A DNA stretch of 64,000 nt. Source: CAWEYO01 sp963813315. Its GTDB lineage: Bacteria > Pseudomonadota > Alphaproteobacteria > Rhizobiales > Rhizobiaceae. Position numbers and translations under genes: made by a program. Location: assembly GCA_963813315.1 (NCBI GenBank), contig CAWEYO010000008.1:38595-102594 (forward strand), given 5' to 3'. How positions within the stretch are numbered: position 1 is the stretch's first letter; each line of letters begins with the position of its first letter. Positions 8,891-16,722 of the stretch are shown piece by piece. The notes beneath the pieces are model-generated. The model was not told the DNA's origin, made no database searches, and saw only the letters and a list, made by a program, of their open reading frames with translations.

Positions 8891-9980
8891 TTTGGGCGGC
8901 CTCCCCCGACTTCGCCGGCACGCCGACAAAGCGGATGCGATAGTGGATGAGTGTGTCGCAGGCGAGCACGAAGAAAAGCAGCATCCCCTGGAAGGCGCGG
9001 ACGACCTTGTCAGATACGCCGATCGAAATTTGTGCCGCTTCGCCGCCAAGATAGGAGAGCGCAAGCACGAGGCCGGCCGCGACGATGCCAAGCGGGTTAA
9101 GGCGGCCAAGGAAAGCGACAATGATCGCCGCGAAGCCATAGCCTGGCGAAATCGTGGGCCTGAGCTGGCCGATCGCGCCCGATACCTCGGAAATACCGGC
9201 AAGGCCCGCGAGTGCGCCTGAAAGCAGGAAGGCGAAAAACACCATGCCGGAGGCCGAGAAACCGGCAAAGCGCCCTGCCCGCGGACTCTGGCCGAGCAGC
9301 TTGACTTCGAAACCCTTCAGCGTGCGCGATAGCATGAACCATAGGACGAACGCCGCGACCAGCGCAAAGATGAAACCCCAATGCGCGCGGCCGGATGCCG
9401 ACCAGATTTCAGGCAGGATGGCTTGCGGATGGAAATTGCGGGTTTCGGGAAAGTTCATCCCCTCGGGGTTTCGCCATGGACCGCGCACCAGCCAGTCGAG
9501 GAAAAGCTGTGCGACGTAGACCAGCATCAAGCTGGTCAGAATTTCGTTGGTGTTGAACCGGGCCTTCAGAAACGCCGGGATCGAAGCATAGGCCGCTCCT
9601 CCCGCCATGCCCATGATCAGCATCAGGGGCAGCACGATCCAGCTCTGGAACTGGGGGAACAACACCGGCAGGGTCGAGCCGACAATCGCCCCGATGGTGA
9701 ACTGGCCTTCTGCGCCGATGTTCCAGTTGTTGGAAAGGTAGCAGACCGACAGGCCCACCGCGATCAGGATCAGCGGTGCTGCCTTCACCGCCAACTCATG
9801 CAGCGACCAAACCTCGCGGAGGGGGTCGATAAAGTAGTAGTAAAGCGCATCCGCGGGATTCTTGCCGAGCAGCGAGAACATGATGGCGCCCGCAATCAAG
9901 GTAAGGGCGAGAGCGATGAACGGCGACAATGCGCTGAACAGCGCCGATTGCTCGGGACGTTTGACAAGTTCGATCCGCAT
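8883..9980 (-). CDS. ABC transporter permease, nucleoside/BMP type (first permease)
   Basis: A 365-residue permease of the same BPD_transp_2 family (YufP-like). The family segment is LSVCYLSNNWNIGAEGQFTIGA (about residues 78-99, split here only for recognition), and the conserved loop that follows transmembrane helices late in the protein contains LGQSPRAGRFAG. Its ATG overlaps the TAA of the ATPase gene in a TAATG junction at 9978-9982. It forms a heterodimeric channel with the downstream permease. Confidence 0.9.
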   Translation of the reverse strand: MRIELVKRPEQSALFSALSPFIALALTLIAGAIMFSLLGKNPADALYYYFIDPLREVWSLHELAVKAAPLILIAVGLSVCYLSNNWNIGAEGQFTIGAIVGSTLPVLFPQFQSWIVLPLMLIMGMAGGAAYASIPAFLKARFNTNEILTSLMLVYVAQLFLDWLVRGPWRNPEGMNFPETRNFHPQAILPEIWSASGRAHWGFIFALVAAFVLWFMLSRTLKGFEVKLLGQSPRAGRFAGFSASGMVFFAFLLSGALAGLAGISEVSGAIGQLRPTISPGYGFAAIIVAFLGRLNPLGIVAAGLVLALSYLGGEAAQISIGVSDKVVRAFQGMLLFFVLACDTLIHYRIRFVGVPAKSGEAAQNV

Positions 9981-11551
9981 TACGCGACCTCCATCCCGTG
10001 TTCTACGTGGCCAGGCTCGGCTCCGCCCATCAGCAGGCCGATCTTTTCGAATGTAGCCTCGGCGCGCAGCAGCGGCTTCGACAATTCGCCATTGTGCATG
10101 ACGGCGATGGCGTCGGAGATCTCGAAAAGCTCGTCGAGGTCCTGGCTTATCACGAGTACGGACGAACCGTTGCGCGCCAGTTCGATCAGCGCCTGTCGTA
10201 TCCGCGCGGCAGCGCCCGCATCTACGCCCCAGGTCGGCTGGTTTACAACCATCACGGCAGGCCTTCGATCAAGCTCACGGCCGATGATGTATTTCTGCAG
10301 ATTGCCGCCGGAAAGTGCTGCGGCTTCAGGGTCAGGCGCACTCTTGCGCACGTCCATTTCCCGGATGATGCGTTGAGAGGCGGCTGCGACCGCGCCATTT
10401 TGCACCAGCCCTGCCGGGCCGAGAAACTCTTTCCTGTCTGTCGCGTGGCGAGACAGAAGCAGGTTCTCTGACAGCCTCATACGAGGGGCAGCTCCGTGAC
10501 CGAGCCTCTCCTCCGGAACAAACGCCGCTCCCAGGAGCCGCCGACCCGAAATGGAAAGCCGCCCGGCATCCTTGCCGCGGATGCGGATGGTTTCGGCCCG
10601 ATCCTGCAACGCTTCGCCTGAAACAGCCTCGAAGAACTCGCCCTGCCCATTGCCGGCCACGCCGGCGATGCCGATGACCTCTCCGGCCCGGACGTTGAGC
10701 TTTATGTCTCGGAGCGGAACGGAAAACGGCGTCGCGGGCTTGCGGCTCAATCCGCGGATTTCCAGAAGCGCGCTTGCCTTGTCGATACCTTCCGCCGGTG
10801 GTCGCACGACGGCCTTCACCTCGCTGCCGACCATCATGCGCGCTAGTGATGCCGCGGTCTCCTTGCGCGGATCGCAATGCCCGACCACTTTGCCATGTCG
10901 AAGCACGGTGGCGCCGTCGCACATCCGCTTCACTTCTTCCAGACGGTGGGAAATGTAGAGGATGGACTTGCCCTCGGAACGCAGCCTTTCCAGAGTTTCA
11001 AACAGTTTGTCCGCTTCCTGCGGCGTAAGCACCGAGGTCGGCTCATCGAGTATGATAAGATCAGGCTTCTGCAAGAGGCAGCGGATTATCTCAATGCGCT
11101 GGCGCTCGCCGACCGAGAGATCGCCCACCAGTGAATAAGGATCGAGCGGCAGGCCATAGCTGTAGGAAAGCGCCTTGGCCTTTGCCGCGATCGCGCTGAT
11201 CGGCGTGTCCTCATTGAGCGAGAGCGCGATGTTCTCGGCGGCCGTCAGCGCCTCGAACAGCGAGAAATGCTGGAACACCATGCCGATGCCGAGTTTCTTG
11301 GCCGCGTGCGGGTTGGTGATGACAACCGGATGGCCGTTCCAGAAGATTTGGCCCGAGTGCGGCTCGAGTGAGCCGAAAAGCATCTTGACGAGCGTCGACT
11401 TGCCGGCGCCATTCTCGCCAAGCAGCGAATGAATCTCCCCCTTGCCGATTGTCAAATTGATGGCATCGCACGCCTTCAGCGTACCGAAGATTTTCGTCAG
11501 GCCGCGGACTTCCAGCAAGTTCGCGCCATCGGTTCTCTGGGTTGTTTCCAC
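9980..11551 (-). CDS. ABC transporter ATP-binding protein with two ATPase domains, nucleoside/BMP type
   Basis: A 523-residue protein with two fused ATPase halves, as in sugar and nucleoside importers. The first half has Walker A GENGAGKST, signature LSVGERQRIEI and Walker B DLIILDEPTSVL. The second half is degenerate at its Walker A (GVAGNGQGEFF) but keeps the signature LSGGNLQK. This asymmetry is normal in the family. A GTG start at 11551 is chosen because GGGAGG lies just before it; the frame is open further up without a comparable ribosome site. It is the first gene of the four-gene operon. Confidence 0.9.
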   Translation of the reverse strand: METTQRTDGANLLEVRGLTKIFGTLKACDAINLTIGKGEIHSLLGENGAGKSTLVKMLFGSLEPHSGQIFWNGHPVVITNPHAAKKLGIGMVFQHFSLFEALTAAENIALSLNEDTPISAIAAKAKALSYSYGLPLDPYSLVGDLSVGERQRIEIIRCLLQKPDLIILDEPTSVLTPQEADKLFETLERLRSEGKSILYISHRLEEVKRMCDGATVLRHGKVVGHCDPRKETAASLARMMVGSEVKAVVRPPAEGIDKASALLEIRGLSRKPATPFSVPLRDIKLNVRAGEVIGIAGVAGNGQGEFFEAVSGEALQDRAETIRIRGKDAGRLSISGRRLLGAAFVPEERLGHGAAPRMRLSENLLLSRHATDRKEFLGPAGLVQNGAVAAASQRIIREMDVRKSAPDPEAAALSGGNLQKYIIGRELDRRPAVMVVNQPTWGVDAGAAARIRQALIELARNGSSVLVISQDLDELFEISDAIAVMHNGELSKPLLRAEATFEKIGLLMGGAEPGHVEHGMEVA

Positions 11552-11875
11552 AACGCCTCCCGATTCTCTTTTGAGACTTATCTTGTTCCCGCCGCTATCG
11601 TAGGCGCGGTTGCCTCCCAACGCAAAGCGCGAGCTGACTTGAAAGTGCTTCAAGAAATTCAGCGGAATCCCCAGCATGGCGCATGAAAATCGGAAACGGG
11701 TGTGTTGAGATTCAGGTCAGGCCGAGGCGAAAATGGTGGTTTTCGAGACCGGCACGCAGCGTACGTTTGGGTACGTGAGTACCGGAGAGGGCTGCCGTTT
11801 GCAGGCCAGCATTACCAACACACCCACGTGCGAAATCGGCATTTGCGCCCTACCGGCGAATTTCCGATCGGGCTC
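11552..11875. other. Gene-free stretch between the ABC operon and qor, holding a palindromic element
   Basis: The first part (11552-11697) must hold the promoter of the leftward ABC operon; I see no clear operator. The middle is the element at 11698-11825, described separately. The last 50 bases lie behind the qor stop codon. Confidence 0.6.
11698..11825 (+). repeat. MITE-like palindromic element, copy 1 (type F)
   Basis: A 128-base element with perfect 10-base inverted ends (GGGTGTGTTG / CAACACACCC). The interior matches the second copy at 51406-51550 over most of its length, including TTCAGGTCAGGCCGAGGCG and the GTACGT-TGGGTACGTGAG region. It has no coding capacity. This copy is about 17 bases shorter than the other, through loss in its right half. 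Confidence 0.85.
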
Positions 11876-12853
11876 TCAAGGGAGCAGTATGGAGGTTCCC
11901 GTGTTCTTGCGCGCTTCAAGATCGGCATGCGCCCGGCCTGCATCCTTGAGAGCGTAGCGCTGGTTGATCTCGATCCTGACCACTCCTTTCATTACGATAT
12001 CGAACAAGGCACCCGCCGACTGTTCCAATGCGTCACGCTTGGCGTTGTAACCAAAGATTGTCGGCCGCGTCGCATAGAGCGAACCCTTCTGCGCCAGCAG
12101 CGCCAGATTGAAAGGTGGAATTGGGCCGGATGACTGCCCAAAACTGACAAACATGCCGAAGGGTTTCAGGCAGTCGAGCGAACCGGGAAAAGTATCCTTG
12201 CCGACCGAATCGTAGGCCACGTCGCAGAGCCTACCGCTCGTGATTTCCTTCACCGCCTCAACAAAATCCTGCTCCTTGTAGTTGATGACATGGTCAAATC
12301 CATGAGCCTGTGCAAGCGCGATCTTGGCCGTCGAACTTGCCGTGCCGATCACCGTCGCGCCGAGGTGTTTCGCCCATTGGCCGAGAATCAGGCCGACGCC
12401 TCCGGCGGCGGCGTGGTAGAGGATCGTGTCGCCGGGCTTCACCTTGAACGTACGCCTCAGCAGATACTCTGCGGTCATGCCTTTCAGCATCATTCCGGCG
12501 GCCTGCTCGTCCGAAATGCCGGCCGGGATTTTGACGAGCCTGTCGGCCGCAATGACGCGTTGTTCGCAGTAGGCGCCGGTTGCGACAGCATATGCGACCC
12601 GGTCGCCCGGCTCGAGACCGGAAACGCCGTTGCCGAGTTCTACGACGATGCCTGCCGCTTCGCCGCCCGGAATTAGCGGAAGTCCATCGGGCGCGGCATA
12701 GAGACCGGTGCGGTAATATACGTCGAGAAAGTTCAGGCCGATCGCCGTATGGCGCATCAGCACCTGTCCTTCGCCCGGCCTGCCCGGATCGACCTCCGTG
12801 TACTCAAGCGCTTCCGGGCCGCCACAGGCGCGAATTAGCATGGCTTTGGACAT
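11876..12853 (-). CDS. NADPH:quinone oxidoreductase (zinc-free MDR family)
   Basis: A 325-residue medium-chain dehydrogenase/reductase related to E. coli QorA. It has the GroES-like N-terminal domain (GLNFLDVYYRTGLY, PGGEAAG, GDRVAY) and a Rossmann domain with AAAGGVG as the NADPH-binding motif. The structural and catalytic zinc ligands of alcohol dehydrogenases are missing, as in quinone reductases. It likely reduces quinones or small electrophiles using NADPH. It starts six bases after the pcs stop codon and closes the DUF2182-DUF1326-pcs-qor operon. Confidence 0.88.
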   Translation of the reverse strand: MSKAMLIRACGGPEALEYTEVDPGRPGEGQVLMRHTAIGLNFLDVYYRTGLYAAPDGLPLIPGGEAAGIVVELGNGVSGLEPGDRVAYAVATGAYCEQRVIAADRLVKIPAGISDEQAAGMMLKGMTAEYLLRRTFKVKPGDTILYHAAAGGVGLILGQWAKHLGATVIGTASSTAKIALAQAHGFDHVINYKEQDFVEAVKEITSGRLCDVAYDSVGKDTFPGSLDCLKPFGMFVSFGQSSGPIPPFNLALLAQKGSLYATRPTIFGYNAKRDALEQSAGALFDIVMKGVVRIEINQRYALKDAGRAHADLEARKNTGTSILLP

Positions 12854-12859
12854 CGGTTT

Positions 12860-13606
12860 TCAGGTCTTCTTCAATCCGAGGGTCGGGAAAAGCTGCATGA
12901 CGGCGCCGATCACGAAGAGGTAGATGCTTGTCATGGCAATGCCGACCTTGACGAAATACGAGGCGTCCATCGCCTGGACAAGGGCGATGGCAGCGAATGC
13001 GCACCAAGCAAGAAAGACGGCAAGGTTTAGCTCGCGCAAGCGTTTGACGCGAACCGGATGCAGGAAATTCACCGGCGCGAACGTCAGGATGCCGGCAATC
13101 ACCACGGTGGCGAAAGACACCCATTGTCCCGGCTCGATGACGAACAGGGTGAACACGATCATGTTCCAGACGACCGGAAAGCCCTTGAAGAAGTTCTCCT
13201 TCGTCTTCATCCCCGTGTCCGCATAGTAGATCGCGCTCGACACGACGATGATCGCTGCCGAGAGAAAAGACAGGCCCTCTCCCATGAATCCGCGCTGATA
13301 GAGCGCGAATGCGGGAATGAGGACGTACGTCACGTAGTCGATGATGTTGTCGAGGAGTTCTCCGGACCAGGTCGGAAGGATTTCCTTCACCTGCAGCTTG
13401 CGCGCGATCGGGCCATCGATCCCGTCAACGAACAGCGCAAGACCCAGCCACCAGAACATCGCCGTCCATCGTTCCTCGCTCGCCGCAACCAGCGAAACAA
13501 ACGCAAGGAATGAGCCGGACGCGGTAAGCAAATGAACCGAAAAGGCTCTCGCTTGCGGCCAGGTTACTTTTTTTCGCTTCACGGCCCGCGCCAGTCCAGT
13601 TTGCAT
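12860..13606 (-). CDS. pcs: Phosphatidylcholine synthase Pcs
   Basis: Pcs makes phosphatidylcholine directly from CDP-diacylglycerol and choline, a route found mainly in rhizobia, Brucella and other host-associated or soil bacteria. The 248-residue membrane protein carries the CDP-alcohol phosphatidyltransferase motif in its Pcs form (DGIDGPIARK followed by SGELLDNIIDYVTY, residues about 62-93) and several membrane spans. The segments AFSVHLLTASGSFLAF and NFLHPVRVKRLRELNL fit the rhizobial enzymes closely. Its first 28 bases overlap the end of the DUF1326 gene in another frame. No good ribosome site is seen, so coupling to that gene is likely. Confidence 0.94.
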   Translation of the reverse strand: MQTGLARAVKRKKVTWPQARAFSVHLLTASGSFLAFVSLVAASEERWTAMFWWLGLALFVDGIDGPIARKLQVKEILPTWSGELLDNIIDYVTYVLIPAFALYQRGFMGEGLSFLSAAIIVVSSAIYYADTGMKTKENFFKGFPVVWNMIVFTLFVIEPGQWVSFATVVIAGILTFAPVNFLHPVRVKRLRELNLAVFLAWCAFAAIALVQAMDASYFVKVGIAMTSIYLFVIGAVMQLFPTLGLKKT

Positions 13607-14193
13607 ATTTCGGCCGAGCGCCCGGCGAAGTTCCAGTTGCGCCCGAATGCGCGCAGCCGGCTCTTGTCGGACTTCGCAACGATGATTTCCGGGGCGATCC
13701 AGTATTCCGAATTGGAGATAAGCGTGTCCCTTTCGCGGTCCTTGCCCGGAACCGGCGTGATCGCGCCGTCGATAATCCGGGGGATCTGGAAAATGCGCGT
13801 CTTGTCACGTGTCTCGTAGGTGATCGGAACCTGCTCGACGCCAAGGAACTTGCCGACAAGGATCGAAAGCAGCGAAGTTGTGCCTCCGGCTTTGCCCGTG
13901 AATATCTTCTGTATCGACTTGAGCGCGTAGATCGACGCGCGCTGGTCGACGAAAAGTCCGGCGGTCCAGTTGCCGCGGCTCATGTAGCCCGGAATTTCCA
14001 TGATGAGGCCGAGATTGAGGCCCGAGAGATCGACATCGCCGAAGTGGCCTGCATCGACCCGGAAGCCTGCCCACGTCTGGCAGTAACCCTCGGTCGGAGG
14101 ATGGCTGCCGAGCGACAATACGCAGGGGCAGAACACGGTGCAGTTGCAGGAAAGGACCAGTTCTCCTTTCAGTGCCCAGCTTTGGTCGCCCAT
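13579..14193 (-). CDS. DUF1326 domain-containing protein
   Basis: A 204-residue soluble protein of the DUF1326 family. The defining feature is a cysteine cluster near the N-terminus, CNCTVFCPCVLS (about residues 17-28), suited to metal or Fe-S binding. The rest is predicted beta-rich with no known catalytic motif. The start at 14193 is preceded by a GAGGAA sequence and gives the usual family length. DUF1326 genes are often next to DUF2182 membrane protein genes, as here, which suggests the two act together, perhaps in metal handling; no function is proven. Confidence 0.88.
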   Translation of the reverse strand: MGDQSWALKGELVLSCNCTVFCPCVLSLGSHPPTEGYCQTWAGFRVDAGHFGDVDLSGLNLGLIMEIPGYMSRGNWTAGLFVDQRASIYALKSIQKIFTGKAGGTTSLLSILVGKFLGVEQVPITYETRDKTRIFQIPRIIDGAITPVPGKDRERDTLISNSEYWIAPEIIVAKSDKSRLRAFGRNWNFAGRSAEICKLDWRGP

Positions 14194-14210
14194 GGAGCGT
14201 TCCTCGAGAG

Positions 14211-15104
14211 TCAGTGCGACACTAATAGCAGGGCCGCCGCCCATACAAGCAGTATCGCACCCGCAATGCGGCTTGGAAGCCTGCCGGGGAGCTGTTTTTC
14301 TACGACGGTAAACAGCGCGATCAGCGCCGTCCAAAAGACATTCATCAAGCCGACGGCGAACATCACCAACATCAACGCCCAGCAGCACCCGAGACACCAC
14401 AAGCCCTGCTCCATTCCGAGTGTGAATATGCGTTCTGGTTTCTCGCTCCAGCGGGAAAAGAGGATCGCGAAGGGATTTCGGCATCTAGTCAGACAGGCGT
14501 CCTTGAACCCGCTGAATTGGTAAAGGCCGGCGATCAGAAGAACCGCCGCACCGGTCAGGCCGCCGGCCGGGCCAAGCGGTTGCGAAAGCGCCGGCCCCGC
14601 TTGGATCGCAAGCGAGAGGCCGGCAAGACCGAGCGAGGCGCAACACCAGACAGCGAGGTAGCCTGCAACGAGCACCAGCGGATGCACGGTTCTCCCGCCC
14701 CTGGCGCTCGCCGTATCGGCGATCTCGCAATAGGTGCGTATCATCGGTGCGGCCGACGGCAGCATCATCGCCAGTGCCATGAGAAACCACATCAACCACA
14801 GCGCCGCGAGATTCCAGGCTACCGGCGCGTCGATATTCGCCGGCGCAAGGCAAAGCCTGAAAAAATGCTCCAGTACGGAAGGCAGCGGCAGCGCCGGCAG
14901 CAAACGTAGCAGTTCGCCTCCGGGCCCAGCCGATGCCGGCACCGCGGCCGCGTTGCGCGCCGCCATCGCGAGTAGCAGAACCCAGGACAGGGCGACAGCC
15001 GTGCCGACCACGATATGCGCGGCAAAGTACGGCCGCCGGACAATCGCAGCAGTCGCCTGCGCTGCCGGACCGAGATTTTCAAAACTGTCGCTGCCGTCCG
15101 TCAT
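14211..15104 (-). CDS. DUF2182 domain-containing membrane protein (putative metal-binding)
   Basis: A 297-residue protein with about seven hydrophobic spans, matching DUF2182, a family annotated as predicted metal-binding integral membrane proteins. Conserved landmarks are WFLMALAMMLPSAAPM in the middle, a Lys/Cys-containing loop (SGFKDACLTRCRNPF) and GLWCLGCCWALML near the end, so Met and Cys residues face potential metal sites in or near the membrane. Start 15104 is favoured over an upstream ATG at 15167 because the extra residues do not resemble the family. It is the first gene of the operon leading into DUF1326, pcs and qor. Confidence 0.85.
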   Translation of the reverse strand: MTDGSDSFENLGPAAQATAAIVRRPYFAAHIVVGTAVALSWVLLLAMAARNAAAVPASAGPGGELLRLLPALPLPSVLEHFFRLCLAPANIDAPVAWNLAALWLMWFLMALAMMLPSAAPMIRTYCEIADTASARGGRTVHPLVLVAGYLAVWCCASLGLAGLSLAIQAGPALSQPLGPAGGLTGAAVLLIAGLYQFSGFKDACLTRCRNPFAILFSRWSEKPERIFTLGMEQGLWCLGCCWALMLVMFAVGLMNVFWTALIALFTVVEKQLPGRLPSRIAGAILLVWAAALLLVSH

Positions 15105-15185
15105 GAATCCGTTGGGATGAAACGCCGCGTTGATCGGGCGGTCGATGCTGCCATATACGGGGACCATATCGTATACCAGCGTGGC

Positions 15186-15238
15186 GAATCCGAAATTCGT
15201 ATTACCTTGGAGCGAGGCTCGGATCGAATTTCGGATTC
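15186..15238. repeat. Perfect 14-base inverted repeat
   Basis: Arms 15186-15199 (GAATCCGAAATTCG) and 15225-15238 are exact reverse complements with a 25-base spacer. It lies between the divergent DUF2182 and UbiH-like genes, 40 bases from a second, unrelated inverted repeat. Confidence 0.85.
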
Positions 15239-15278
15239 AAAGCCACACTTGCAACTTATTGAATCTCGCGTGGTTTGC

Positions 15279-15332
15279 GGATTTGAAGTTCCTGAACGCG
15301 GATGCCATGGAAATGACAGGAACTTCAAATCC
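15279..15332. repeat. Perfect 16-base inverted repeat
   Basis: Arms 15279-15294 (GGATTTGAAGTTCCTG) and 15317-15332 are exact reverse complements with a 22-base spacer. It sits 45 bases before the likely start of the UbiH-like gene and would form a very stable hairpin in its leader transcript. Confidence 0.85.
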
Positions 15333-15377
15333 ACCACACGAGCGCCAGAACATCGGCGCGAACGCCGGGGCGACGCA

Positions 15378-16589
15378 TTGAGCCAACCGACATCACCGCG
15401 CATTCTGATCGCCGGCACCGGTCCTGCCGGCCTGATCGCCGCTCTGGGTCTCGCCAAGGCAGGCTTTCCGGTGACGCTGGTCGGCCCCGACATTCGCAGG
15501 GACGATCATCGCACGACCGCGCTGATGATGCCGGCGATCAACTTCCTGGATAAACTCGGCGTCGCGGAGAGAATTCGGCTGAATGCCGCTCCGCTACGCA
15601 TGATGCGGATCGTCGATGGCACCAGACGGCTCATTCGCAGCCCGGTAGTAACTTTCAGGGCAGCCGAGATTGGCGAGCAGGCTTTCGGTTTGAACGTTCC
15701 GAACGCGGTCCTGAACGATGCCCTGGAACGGGTCGTCACCGAAGAACCCAGCGTCGAGTGGCGCAAATCACTGGTTTCGCATTGGGATATTGGCCGGAGC
15801 GAAATCACCGCCCTGCTGGAGGACGGGTCAGTTGCGACGGGCGCCCTTGCAGTCGCGGCGGACGGCCGCACTTCGGCCGCCCGCGAGGCCGCCGGCATCA
15901 AAACGGGCACACACAGCTACGATCAGGCCGCGCTCGTGCTTACCTTTTCGCACGTCCGCGACCACGCCGAAACATCCACCGAGTTTCACACGGAGACCGG
16001 GCCGTTCACCCAGGTGCCGCTGCCAGGCAACCGCTCCAGCCTCGTTTGGGTAGTTAAGCCGGGAGCGGCCGCTGAACTGTCCGCACTGGACGACGCCGAG
16101 CTTTCACGGCGGATCGAGGATCGCATGCAGTCGATGCTCGGTCGCGTCACCGTCGAGCCGGGCCGTCAGGTCTATCCGCTGTCGGCCGGCTTGCCGACGC
16201 GTTTTGCGCAAAACCGCGTCGCGCTGGTCGGCGAGGCGGCCCATGTTTTTCCGCCGATTGGCGCACAGGGACTGAACCTCGGCATCAGGGATATTCAGGA
16301 CCTTATTGATATTGCATCGGAAAATCGTCTTGATCCTGGTTCGAAAACAGCTCTCTCGGCCTATGACCGGCGGCGTCGGCCAGATATTTTCGCACGAACG
16401 GGCGCCGTCAACCTTCTCAACATTTCGCTCTTGTCGAACGTTATCCCGGCGCAATTGCTGCGCAGCGCCGGATTGGGTGTGCTCGGCAGTTTTGCCCCAT
16501 TGCGCGCCCTGTTCATGCGCGAAGGCTTGCGCCCCGGAAGCGGCCTGCGATCGATCTTCTCCGACCTACGGGACCAGATCCGACGGTAG
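15378..16589 (+). CDS. UbiH/UbiF-family FAD-dependent monooxygenase
   Basis: About 403 residues with the three FAD signatures of aromatic hydroxylases: an N-terminal GTGPAGLIAALGLAKAG dinucleotide-binding motif, the middle AADGRTSAARE (DG motif) and the late ALVGEAAHVFPPIGAQGLN (GD motif). These enzymes hydroxylate the ubiquinone ring or similar aromatic substrates; which ring carbon is used cannot be told from sequence. The start is uncertain: a TTG at 15378 with GGGG seven bases upstream fits the alignment start (SQPTSPRILIAG), while no ATG is nearby and the frame is open upstream through the inverted repeats. Confidence 0.87.
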   Translation: MSQPTSPRILIAGTGPAGLIAALGLAKAGFPVTLVGPDIRRDDHRTTALMMPAINFLDKLGVAERIRLNAAPLRMMRIVDGTRRLIRSPVVTFRAAEIGEQAFGLNVPNAVLNDALERVVTEEPSVEWRKSLVSHWDIGRSEITALLEDGSVATGALAVAADGRTSAAREAAGIKTGTHSYDQAALVLTFSHVRDHAETSTEFHTETGPFTQVPLPGNRSSLVWVVKPGAAAELSALDDAELSRRIEDRMQSMLGRVTVEPGRQVYPLSAGLPTRFAQNRVALVGEAAHVFPPIGAQGLNLGIRDIQDLIDIASENRLDPGSKTALSAYDRRRRPDIFARTGAVNLLNISLLSNVIPAQLLRSAGLGVLGSFAPLRALFMREGLRPGSGLRSIFSDLRDQIRR

Positions 16590-16722
16590 AGCGGCGGACG
16601 CACCGACGGAACCATGGAACCGGAGCTGTCAGAAACACACCGTAGCTCGACATCTTTTACTGAATTGCTCTGTCGCCTTGCACGCGGGCCGGTGGAGCAC
16701 CGAAAAACAAGTCCGAGACGGC

